Shown piece after piece: positions 26,722-35,600 of a DNA stretch of 64,000 bases; within the stretch, counting starts at the first letter, position 1, and each line of letters starts with the position of its first letter. A program made the translations under genes and the position numbers. The stretch lies in the NCBI GenBank assembly GCA_949373145.1, contig CASICI010000010.1, positions 1-64,000 of the forward strand. Reading direction: 5' to 3'. This stretch comes from an uncultured Phycisphaerales bacterium (lineage in GTDB: Bacteria; Planctomycetota; Phycisphaerae; Phycisphaerales; SM1A02). The notes beneath the pieces were generated by a model, which was not told the DNA's origin, made no database searches, and worked only from the letters and a program-made list of their open reading frames with translations.

Positions 26722-27117
26722 TCACGCGGCCAGCTTCGAGTCCAGTTCGACCGTGACCCGCCAGCCGGAAGTCGCACGAATGGAGAATGCCACCACGCCT
26801 CGGCATGCGGTACGGGTGGAATCCTGCCATCCAAGGGTGACGATCGAACCCATGGGAACGGACTCACGACTGACTCCGTGGAGCCGGCCATCGTGAACCC
26901 TCAATTCGTCCAGTTCATGGATGCGACCGAATTCCTCGCCTGCGAGCATCATCAGACTGACCGTGCCGGTGACGGAGTCCCCTTTCGGCGCCCGGGCGGG
27001 TGCCGCAGGACGATCGATGATGGTGATGCAAGCTGAAGACTCGGGTCGAATTTCAGCGGGACGCTCCTCGGTGAGGATCTGAGGACTGGTGACTTCGGCG
27101 ACGGATGCGTTGGACAT
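26722..27117 (-). CDS. Hypothetical cytoplasmic protein, possibly PilZ-like
   Basis: A 131-residue protein. The first 45 residues are low in order (many Pro, Ala, Glu); the rest is beta-rich: LRVHDGRLHGVSRESVPMGSIVTLGWQDSTRTACRGVVAFSIRATSGWRVTVELD. The pattern in the second half resembles the C-terminal half of a PilZ barrel, which binds cyclic-di-GMP, but the RxxxR and (D/N)xSxxG motifs needed for binding are not found, so it may be a degenerate PilZ or something else. It is the first gene on the minus strand before the pilus locus, 324 bases from the pseudopilin. Confidence 0.45.
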   Translation of the reverse strand: MSNASVAEVTSPQILTEERPAEIRPESSACITIIDRPAAPARAPKGDSVTGTVSLMMLAGEEFGRIHELDELRVHDGRLHGVSRESVPMGSIVTLGWQDSTRTACRGVVAFSIRATSGWRVTVELDSKLAA

Positions 27118-27361
27118 GGCCTGGAAACCCTTTTCGGTGGTTGAACACGGAAATTACCGGTCATTGAGAAATGAAACGGCAATGCGTTCGACAAGCACGA
27201 ACGCGAGGAATTCTTTTCGGACCATCTGAATCTTCAGTTCAGAAGAATCCGGAATCCACACACAAATCCAATCCACTGCGGGCGGCTTGAGAAGCGGATG
27301 GGAGGTACCATGGGGGAATGTTCGAACTCGGCGTTCGCCCCCCTTTGTGAGAAACTCAACA

Positions 27362-28597
27362 ATGATCAAGATCCACCCGTTCGAGGCCGAGAGACCCCCT
27401 GCCGCCCTCTGTGCCTCCGTCGCTTCGGTTCCCTACGACGTCATCTCAACGGATGAGGCCCGAGCACTGGCTGCAGGGAATGATCACTCGTTCCTCCATG
27501 TCGTCAGACCTGAAATCGACCTTCCGGTCGACACCGGCGCCTATTCGGACGCCGTCTATGACATGGCGAGAACGAACCTCGATCGTTTCCGGGACTCGGG
27601 AGTGATCGTCAAGGATCTGGAACCGGGAATCTACCTCTACCGGCTGACCTGGCAGGGACGTTCGCAGACCGGGATCGTCTGCTGTTGTGATGCCCAGCAG
27701 TACCGAGAGGGACTCGTGAAGAAGCATGAATTCACCAGACCCGACAAGGAAGACGATCGGACACGCCATCTTCAGGTGACCGAAGCCCACGCCGAACCGG
27801 TCTTTCTCGCGTTCCATGACGATGAAACCATCGCCGCCCTGGTCCGGGCCGACCTCGGTTCAGAACCGTATTGCAGCTTCGAAGCCGATGATGGCGTCAC
27901 TCATGAGTGCTGGAAGGTGAATGATCCTCAGGCCTATGCGAAAGCCTTTGCCGGGCTCGACGCACTTTATATTGCCGATGGGCACCACCGTTCGGCAGCC
28001 GCGGAACGGACGGCGACCACACTGATGAACGGAAACCCCGGACATACCGGAGATGAAGCCTACAACCACCTCCTCGCCGTCTGTTTTCCCTCCAGTGAGC
28101 TCCGAATCCTGCCGTACAACAGAGTCGTCTCGGATCTTGCCGGCCTGACCACCTCCGATTTCGCCGAACGCCTCACCTCAGTCGGGACGCTCGCGCCGAC
28201 CGACGATCCCACCCCATCGGGCCGAGGTGTCGTGTGCGTGCATCTCGACGGTGCCTGGCACGAGCTTCGGTTCGACCCGGCGAAGATCGACGATTCGAAC
28301 CCGGTGGAGTCGCTCGACTGCGCCTTGCTGCAGTCCTTGGTGCTCGAGCCGATGCTTGGAATCGACGACCCGCGCACGAACAGCAGAATCCAGTTCGTCG
28401 GAGGCATCAGAGGCCTTGATGAACTCGCGGAGAAGGCCGGCGCTTCAGGTGTCGCCTTTTCAATGCATCCGACATCGATGGAGGAACTTCTCTCCGTCGC
28501 CGACAGTGGCATGACCATGCCGCCGAAATCCACCTGGTTCGAACCAAAATTGAGAAGTGGACTCTTCGTCCATGATTTCTCCGGGAGCTCATCATGA
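27362..28597 (+). CDS. DUF1015 family protein
   Basis: A 411-residue DUF1015 protein, a family often found next to serine biosynthesis genes and related to a kinase active on serine in some archaea; the role here is unproven. Seen: IKIHPFEAERPPAALCASVASVPYDVIS at the start, PEIDLPVDTGAYSDAVYDMARTNLDRF, YIADGHHRSAAAERT with a His-His that is a family signature, and a C-terminal DPRTNSRIQFVGG followed by FSMHPTSMEELLSVADSGMTMPPKSTWFEPKLRSGLFVHD. The length is typical. The start at 27362 matches the family; 75 upstream in-frame bases are not. The stop overlaps serA by four bases (ATGA). Confidence 0.88.
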   Translation: MIKIHPFEAERPPAALCASVASVPYDVISTDEARALAAGNDHSFLHVVRPEIDLPVDTGAYSDAVYDMARTNLDRFRDSGVIVKDLEPGIYLYRLTWQGRSQTGIVCCCDAQQYREGLVKKHEFTRPDKEDDRTRHLQVTEAHAEPVFLAFHDDETIAALVRADLGSEPYCSFEADDGVTHECWKVNDPQAYAKAFAGLDALYIADGHHRSAAAERTATTLMNGNPGHTGDEAYNHLLAVCFPSSELRILPYNRVVSDLAGLTTSDFAERLTSVGTLAPTDDPTPSGRGVVCVHLDGAWHELRFDPAKIDDSNPVESLDCALLQSLVLEPMLGIDDPRTNSRIQFVGGIRGLDELAEKAGASGVAFSMHPTSMEELLSVADSGMTMPPKSTWFEPKLRSGLFVHDFSGSSS

Positions 28598-29808
28598 AGA
28601 TTCTCATCGCTGACAGTTTCGATAACAGTGGAGTCGAAACACTTCGCTCGGAAAATTTCGAGATCACCCATCGACCGGGACTCACCGCGGATGATCTTCC
28701 TGACGCGATGACGGAAATCGATCCGGACATCGTGGTGGTTCGTTCGACCAAGGTGACCGCAAAGGCCATCGAATGCGGCTTGAATCTCTCGCTGATCATC
28801 AGAGCTGGTGCGGGATACGACACCATCGATCTCGACCGGGCGAGCGCCAAAGGAGTGTTCGTGGCGAACTGCCCAGGAAAGAACGCGTTGGCGGTCGCTG
28901 AACTGGCATGGGGACTGATCCTGGCCTGTGACCGACGAATTCCCGACCAGACCGCCGACCTCCGCGATGGCAGTTGGAAGAAGAAGGAATACGGAAAGTC
29001 CTCGGGACTGGCCGGACGCACGATCGGCGTGATCGGAGCCGGCCGGATCGGCCGCGCCGTGATTGAACGAGCACGAGCGTTCGAAATGAAGGTCGCGACC
29101 TGGGACCGCTCCCTGACGGAGGACGAGGCAAGAAGCCTCGAGATCACCCACTGCGAGAGTCTGGTGAACCTCGCCAAGATGAGTGACGTGGTCACGGTCC
29201 ACCTGCCCTCGGTTCCCGAAACGAAGCATCTCATCAATGACAAGTTCATTGATTCGATGCGGCCGGGTGCGATTCTCATCAACACGAGTCGAGGCGCACT
29301 CGTCGACGAAAAGGCGCTTCGCAGAGGGATCGTCGAGAAAGGCCTGCGGGCAGGCCTCGACGTGTACGAAGACGAACCATCATCCGGCACCGCCGAATTC
29401 ACCAACGACCTCGTCTCCCAGCCCGGAGTCTATGGAACGCACCATGTCGGAGCCTCCACGGATCAGGCCCAGGAGTCGATCGCCATGGAAGTGGTTCGGA
29501 TCGTTCTGTCCTACAGAAACTCGGGCGAAGTGCCCAATTGCGTGAACCGCGCGAGCGCTGGTCGAAGTGCCGCACTCCTGACCGTGCGCCATATGAACAA
29601 GCCCGGTGTGCTTGCCAAGGTGTTCGACATCCTCGGGCAGGCGGCGCTCAACGTCGAAGAGATGGAAAATCTCATCTACGAAGGAGGCGAGTCGGCGTGC
29701 GCGAGAATCCAGCTGGGCAAGGCGCCCTCGATAGGTGAAGTGAAGGCGATCGAAGAAGAAGCGACCGTGCTCGGCGTGTCCGTCGCGAGCATCGAAAACA
29801 AGGATTAA
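28594..29808 (+). CDS. serA: D-3-phosphoglycerate dehydrogenase
   Basis: A 404-residue NAD-dependent 2-hydroxyacid dehydrogenase with an ACT tail, catalysing the first step of serine synthesis. The Rossmann loop GRTIGVIGAGRIGRAVIERA is near residue 145; catalytic Arg appears in NTSRGALVDEKAL, Glu in YEDEPSS, His in GTHHVGASTDQAQ, as in the family. A C-terminal ACT domain of about 75 residues (SAALLTVRHMNKPGVLAKVFDILGQAALNVEEMEN) is the usual serine-sensing feedback domain. The length matches the short (non-ASB) SerA class. Translationally coupled to DUF1015 and followed within 6 bases by serC. Confidence 0.93.
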   Translation: MKILIADSFDNSGVETLRSENFEITHRPGLTADDLPDAMTEIDPDIVVVRSTKVTAKAIECGLNLSLIIRAGAGYDTIDLDRASAKGVFVANCPGKNALAVAELAWGLILACDRRIPDQTADLRDGSWKKKEYGKSSGLAGRTIGVIGAGRIGRAVIERARAFEMKVATWDRSLTEDEARSLEITHCESLVNLAKMSDVVTVHLPSVPETKHLINDKFIDSMRPGAILINTSRGALVDEKALRRGIVEKGLRAGLDVYEDEPSSGTAEFTNDLVSQPGVYGTHHVGASTDQAQESIAMEVVRIVLSYRNSGEVPNCVNRASAGRSAALLTVRHMNKPGVLAKVFDILGQAALNVEEMENLIYEGGESACARIQLGKAPSIGEVKAIEEEATVLGVSVASIENKD

Positions 29809-29814
29809 GAGATC

Positions 29815-30929
29815 ATGACCATGATGAACACACAGAACTCGACCGACCGGATCTACAACTTCTCGGCTGGCCCCTCCACCCTTCCCGAGTCGGTCCTTGA
29901 ACAGGCCAGGGAAGACATTCTCAACATCCAGGGAACGGGAATCGGTGTTCTCGAGCACAGCCATCGCGGCGCCGCCATCACCGAAGTCTTCACGGAGACG
30001 CTCGATCTCTGCCGCGAACTGTCGGGCGTCGGAGATGATCATGAGATCCTCTTTCTTTCCGGTGGCGGAAGCCACCATGCGGCGATGCTCGCCATGAACT
30101 TCCTTCCCGAAGGCCGGACCGGAGACTATCTCCTCACCGGAAACTGGGCGCGGGTGGCGAAGGAGTACGCGGACTCGTACGGCAGCACGCATGTCGCATT
30201 CGATGGCAAGGACACCGTGTACAACCGGATTCCCGGCGACGAGGACGTCCAGTTGTCGGAGAACCCTGCCTACGTCCACTACTGCTCGAACAACACGATC
30301 TACGGCACGAGCTTCGCGGCTCCACCCAGGACCGACGCGCCACTGTTCGTCGACATGAGTTCCGAGATGTTCTCGCGGACCTGGGATTACTCCGGACATG
30401 CGGTCAGTTACGCCTGTGCCCAGAAGAATCTCGGTCCAGCGGCCGGTTCCTGTGTGATCGTCAGAAAGGATCTTCTCGAACGAACCAACCACGGGCTCCC
30501 GAAGATCTTCTCCTATGCCGCGAATGCCGAGAAGGAATCACGCCTGAACACGCCACCGGTCTTCACCATCTACATGATGGGCCTGGTCTTCAGATGGATC
30601 AAGGAGCAAGGCGGCGTGTCGCGGAGCTTGAAAGTTCGCAACCGCGAGAAGGCTGGAATCATCTACGACGCGATCGATGGATCAGGACGGATTCTGGATG
30701 GCCCACGCCGACCATGACTCGAGGTCGATGATGAACATCCCGTTCCGGACCAATGACCCCGAGATGGACAAGAGATTCCTCGCCGAAGCTCAGGAAAACG
30801 GCATGAGCACGCTCAAGGGCCACCGTTCGGTCGGGGGCAATGCGCGCTTCGATCTACAACGCATTCCCCCGCTCGGGATGCGACGCGCTTGCGGGGCTCA
30901 TGAAGGAGTTCGCAGCCCGAAACGGCTGA
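29815..30929 (+). CDS. serC: Phosphoserine aminotransferase, two frameshifts
   Basis: A phosphoserine aminotransferase (second step of serine synthesis) whose frame is lost twice. The first part is normal SerC: IYNFSAGPSTLPESVLEQA, GISVLEHSHR-like GIGVLEHSHRGAA, SGGGSHHAAMLAMNFLP and the PLP lysine in CAQKNLGPAAGS. Near 30683 the reading moves to another frame, giving GFWMAHADHDSRSMMNIPFRT and MSTLKGHRSVGG, and at 30839-30840 (AA where A fits) to a third, giving MRASIYNAFPRSGCDALAGLMKEFAARNG and the stop at 30927-30929. The combined product is about 370 residues, as expected. Two indels in an essential-pathway gene with an intact serA next to it suggest sequence error. Confidence 0.87.
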
Positions 30930-32039
30930 TCACTCGTCGTCGATGAGATCGGAGGGACGCATCTTGCGGACCTCCTGGACCTGGTCGTAGACATCTCGGA
31001 AGAGAATTCTCAAGCGCTCGCGCTCCTCGGGGGTGAGCTTGGGATCTCTTCGGGCCGTCGCGATCTCCATCAGGGCACGACGGGCCTGCGCTGGATCGAG
31101 GGCCTTCACGTCGGACTCGGAATAGGCGGGTAGACCGGGGGCCGGCGGCTGCAGGCGCATGGCGGAGGTGCGGGTATCGCCGCGACGCATGGAACGAAGA
31201 CGTGATATCGCAGCGTCATACTGTGCATCCAGGCTGGAACGTATCTTCGGTTCGATGTCATTGAGGGTCCTCGCACGCATGATCTGGAGGATCGATGACT
31301 GAAGCGAGGCGCGATCCATCGATTCGATGTCACTCATCGAATGACTTGGAATCGTCATCTTCGACGCACCGTGAGATCGGACCCCGAGATCGACGAGGCG
31401 CTTGTTTTCAGTTGTTCCGGCCGCAGTCCCGGGATCGTCGGCGGACTCCGACTGACGTTCGTAGACGATCGTCAGCATACGAGCCTCTTCATCGGTGCCG
31501 GGCTTCATGATGAAGACCTCGCAGGTGATGGTGTTCGTGGTGAGAAAACTGTAGACCTGCCTGAACCGTTGCTGGCTGCCGGTGAAGGCATCCATCTCCT
31601 CGCCGACGAGCTGCAGCGAGGCGGAGTCGGCATCCCAGGTCCCGTGTGGGTCGGTGTAGTACTGTCCGAGAGTGTCGAGGCCCAGAACGAAGTAGGACTC
31701 ACGCCCTTTTCGACCGTCGTAGCCGAAGATGTGAAGATTGGAGACGTGCGGTGTTTCGGTCGAGGTCGATTCGAACTGAATGAAACGGCCGCCCAGCAGC
31801 TCGCTGCCTCGTGATGTACCCGTCGCACGCATGGCCGGCATTCCGGGCATCGTCATCAACATGGAATACTGCCAGGAACCGATCAGGGAACGAATTCGAT
31901 CATGCTCGGGAAGCGGTTTCGAATCCTCCATGGCAAGCACCATCATCTCATGGAGAGACGGCGCCTCGGGAGTGGCCTCCTGCCGGGCGAAAGCCGAAGC
32001 GGTCATGAAGAGAGAGCAGGCGAGCACAGTTTGAATCAT
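30930..32039 (-). CDS. Secreted DUF1579-domain protein
   Basis: A 369-residue protein with a signal peptide (MIQTVLACSLFMTASAFA then RQE). Residues about 45-200 match the DUF1579 family: DRIRSLIGSWQYSM, SRGSELLGGRFIQFESTS, NLHIFGYDGRKGRESYFVLGLDTLGQYYTDPHGTWD. The C-terminal half is charged and helical (DPAQARRALMEIATARRDPKLTPEERERL), perhaps a coiled coil, and is not part of the family. Function unknown. GGAGG stands ahead of the ATG at 32039. The stop abuts the serC stop convergently, and the gene is 45 bases downstream of the phosphatase gene. Confidence 0.75.
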   Translation of the reverse strand: MIQTVLACSLFMTASAFARQEATPEAPSLHEMMVLAMEDSKPLPEHDRIRSLIGSWQYSMLMTMPGMPAMRATGTSRGSELLGGRFIQFESTSTETPHVSNLHIFGYDGRKGRESYFVLGLDTLGQYYTDPHGTWDADSASLQLVGEEMDAFTGSQQRFRQVYSFLTTNTITCEVFIMKPGTDEEARMLTIVYERQSESADDPGTAAGTTENKRLVDLGVRSHGASKMTIPSHSMSDIESMDRASLQSSILQIMRARTLNDIEPKIRSSLDAQYDAAISRLRSMRRGDTRTSAMRLQPPAPGLPAYSESDVKALDPAQARRALMEIATARRDPKLTPEERERLRILFRDVYDQVQEVRKMRPSDLIDDE

Positions 32040-32084
32040 CGAGGGGCCTCCGTTGTGCGAGGGTTCAGGATACTCGATCGACGA

Positions 32085-32633
32085 TCAGGAGGAACCGGAC
32101 TCCAAAATCGATTCGATCGATTCAATGAGTCCCAGGACCGCGGAGTCGAGCAAGCGATACATCAGCTCGAAGCCATCGGAACCGCCATAGTAGGGATCGG
32201 GAACATGAGCATGAGCCGGGGCGGAAGCATATGACATCATGGTCCGTATCCTTTCAGGGGGACAGCCCAGCTCGACGAGATCACGCAGGTTCTGATCGTC
32301 CATGCAGATCAGGATGTCGAAGGACGTGAAATCCGAACACTCGACCTTTCTCGCTTGTGAGTTCAAGTCGATGCCGTGCAGGCGCGCAACATCGATGCTG
32401 CGCTGATCAGGAGGACTCCCCTCGTGCCAGCCACCGGTGCCGGCGGAATCCACCTCGACGAGGTCCCTGAAAGAGCGCTCCTTCAGATGGTGAAGCAGGA
32501 GTCCTTCAGCCAGAGGGCTGCGACAGATGTTTCCCATGCAGATGAAAAGGATCCGATAAATAGAAACACCTCGAAAATCAGGACTGTCATTGACGTGATA
32601 ATGGAATCTGGACGAATTTTCAGAAGCCTGCAT
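32085..32633 (-). CDS. Low-molecular-weight protein-tyrosine phosphatase
   Basis: A protein of about 182 residues in the LMW-PTP/ArsC fold. The P-loop is CMGNICRSPLAEG (CX5RS) near residue 25 from this start, and the general-acid loop is PDPYYGG. Catalytic Cys and Arg are present. LMW-PTPs dephosphorylate tyrosine on BY-kinases or other proteins. The start is uncertain: ATG at 32633 gives a 20-residue lead; an ATG at 32702 would overlap the NRPS start. No good Shine-Dalgarno is seen for either. It diverges from the NRPS gene 37 bases away. I see nothing that ties it to peptide synthesis. Confidence 0.78.
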   Translation of the reverse strand: MQASENSSRFHYHVNDSPDFRGVSIYRILFICMGNICRSPLAEGLLLHHLKERSFRDLVEVDSAGTGGWHEGSPPDQRSIDVARLHGIDLNSQARKVECSDFTSFDILICMDDQNLRDLVELGCPPERIRTMMSYASAPAHAHVPDPYYGGSDGFELMYRLLDSAVLGLIESIESILESGSS

Positions 32634-32670
32634 TAAAATAGCAAGCACAGGCCGGGGGAGATGGAACAGA

Positions 32671-35600
32671 ATGACCGTAGGCGAGAGTCCGATCAAACTC
32701 ATACCGATGACTCCGATTCAACAGGCGTACTGGGTGGGTCGACAGACGGACATGAAGCTGGGTGGTGTCTCCACGCATTCCTGTGAGGAGATCGTCTGCC
32801 ATGGACGAGACATGCGCCGTCTCGAGGAAGCCTTCAACGCACTGATCAGGCGGCACGACATGCTTCGGGCCGTCGTGACGCGTGATGGGATGATCAGGAT
32901 TCTCGAAGAGACCCCCCACTACGACTTCCATCTCGATGACGCCAGGCACATGAGCGCCATCGAGAAATACCATCGCATCGACAATCACCGGAATCGAATA
33001 CGAGAAGAAGTTCTGGCTTCGGACTCCTGGCCGCTGTTCCGAGTCAAGGGCGTGCGACTCGCGGAAGACGAATATCGCCTGTTCGTGAGCACGGATGCAC
33101 TCCTCCTTGATGCAAGCTCTCGAGGCGTGCTTTTCAAGGAATGGCGAGCACTCTACGAGGAACCGCAGAATCCACTTCCAGCGCTGAAAAGCTCGATCGA
33201 TGAGTACATCGAAAGATCGACGAACGACCCGGATCGTGTGAAGAAGACGCATGCGGCTCGAGAATACTGGTCGCAGATCATGGTCGACATGCCGGGAAGC
33301 CCGAGACTGTACGCACGCAAACCAGAGCCCACCAATGACACCTTCGAACGTCTGGAAGCCGACCTTCCCAAGGAGGTCTTCGAATCGATCGAAAGACGTT
33401 GTTCGGAGTTCAAACAGAAGACATCGGTCACTTCGTGTTTTCTCGCACTGTTTTCGAGAACGCTTTCAAAGTGGTCGAAGTCCCATGACTTTCACATCGT
33501 GTTGACGATCTTCGACCAGCTTGCCACGGACGAACGCTATGAGAATCTGGTGGGTGATTTCACGAACACCATGTTGATCGATTGCTCGAACCGGCCTGAT
33601 GAGCCAATGGATGAGTTCGGCCCAAGGCTGAACACCCGAATCAGAGAATCGATCAAGCACTCGATCTACGACGGCGTGGAAGTCATCCGTGATGCGAACA
33701 AGAACAGATCGGCCATGCATCATGAGTGGAAAGCGGACGGCGTGAACACCGTCTTCACCAGCCTGCTCCGAAGCAGACAGAAGAATGAATGGCGATCGGC
33801 TTGGATCGGCCCCCTGCTCACCATGCAGACACAGACGCCACAGGTCGGACTCGACTTCCAACTGTGGCCGGTGAACGGTTCCGCACGGATCACCTGGGAC
33901 TATGCCAAGTCGATTCTCGACACGAAAGTGCTGGGAGAGATCTTCGCCGAATTCATCCTCGACTTGACGCGGTTCGCCGAAGGCCGCGATGAAATCACGA
34001 CGGATTCTGAACACGGTCAAGAAGCACCATCGATTGCACCGAGTCACGAGGCGATGACGGATCGTGTGGCCTTTCAGATCACAACCAGGCCGGATTCACC
34101 CGCGGTGATCTCGAAGAGAGATGTTCTGACATTCGGAGAGCTCGGTGAATCGGCCATGGGTGTCGCCGAGGCCATCAGAGAACATCGGCCGGAGGGCCGG
34201 TCTCCAGTCCTGTTGGCACTTCCCAGATCCACACAGCAGGTCACGGGTGCCCTTGGCATCATGCTGTCCGGGTGTCCGTACGTCCCGGTCAGCCCGGAGT
34301 GGCCCCAAGAACGCATTCAAGGCATCATGAAGGGTTCCGGTGCGAGCGGAATCGTGTGTGAAGACACCTTCCTTCCGGAGCTGGAACTTGATGGCGGCTT
34401 CAGGATCGATCCGTTCAAGGTCAGTTCAGCGCCATTCGATCACGAGAAGTGGCCGGTTGGAAGTGATGACCTCGCGTACATCATCTATACGTCGGGTTCG
34501 ACCGGTGAACCCAAAGGGGTGGCCATGCAACATGGCCCGACCATGACGACGCTGGCTGAAATCGAGAGTCGCTACATGATCGATGCGGACGACTGCATCC
34601 TGGGGATCAGTGCGATGAGCTTCGACCTCTCGGTCTGGGATGTCTTCGGTGGACTCGGTGCGGGTGCTCGATTGGTGATCGCCGATGTCGAGGAAGCCAA
34701 GGACCCGGGGGCCTGGGTGAGGCTGATCAAGTCCCATCATGTCACTGTCTGGAATTCGGTCCCGACGCTTGCTCAATTGATGATCGAACGCCAGGAGACC
34801 GAAGGTGAAAGATTGCCGATCAGGCTCTTTCTTCTCTCGGGCGATTGGATACCGGTCACACTTCCAGAACGATTGAGGCAGGGCTGTCTGAAAACCAATG
34901 TGGTCTCGCTTGGAGGCGCGACCGAGGCAGCGATCTGGTCGGTCTGTCATGAAATCGGCCTGGTGGATCCTGCGTGGCGATCGATTCCATACGGCCGTGC
35001 ACTGTCAGGACAGACACTCGAGATCATGAATGAGGGTCTTGAGACGATCGAACCCGGAAGCATCGGTGAGATCATCATCGGTGGAGGGGGGCTGGCACAG
35101 GGATATCACGGCGACCAGACATTGACTGATCTCAAGTTCCCGACGCTGAACGATGGCCGTCGGGTCTATCGAACCGGTGACCTGGGAAGAGTCCAGACCG
35201 ACGGAGTCATCGAGTTTCTGGGACGTGCGGATGATCAGGTCAAGGTGGCCGGACACAGAATCGAGTTGGGCGAGATTGAATTCGCGATGCAGTCTCACCC
35301 GGCCGTCTCCGAATGCCTTGCCAAGGCGGTCGGTCCCCCATGCGGTGCAAGGAAGCTCTTTGCCTATGTGGTTCCGAAGAGCGGGATGATGCCCGCAATC
35401 GATCTGGATGACATCCGGTTGCATGCCGCGAAGACACTTCCAGACTACATGGTCCCGAACACCATCCGAGTTCTCGAGAAGATGCCACTGAGTTCGAATG
35501 GAAAAGTGGATCGATCACTCGATCTCGAGACGATGCAAAGCGAATGGGGCGAGGATCATACGACGGTGAAGGGTTCGGAATCGACTGAACCTTCGACTCC

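Noticed and set aside
26722-27117. Confident PilZ assignment
   Set aside because: The cyclic-di-GMP binding motifs RxxxR and (D/N)xSxxG are not found; only a general barrel-like pattern, so kept as hypothetical.
28060-29229. Long minus-strand open frame of 389 codons opposite DUF1015 and serA
   Set aside because: It lies fully antisense to two well-identified genes, has no family-like text, and its composition follows that of the coding strand.
29380-30492. Minus-strand open frame of 370 codons opposite serA and serC
   Set aside because: Antisense to serA/serC, with low-complexity residues and no motif; a shadow of high-G+C coding.
32085-32633. LMW-PTP as part of the NRPS cluster
   Set aside because: It diverges from the NRPS and its family has no usual peptide-synthesis role, so proximity alone is weak.
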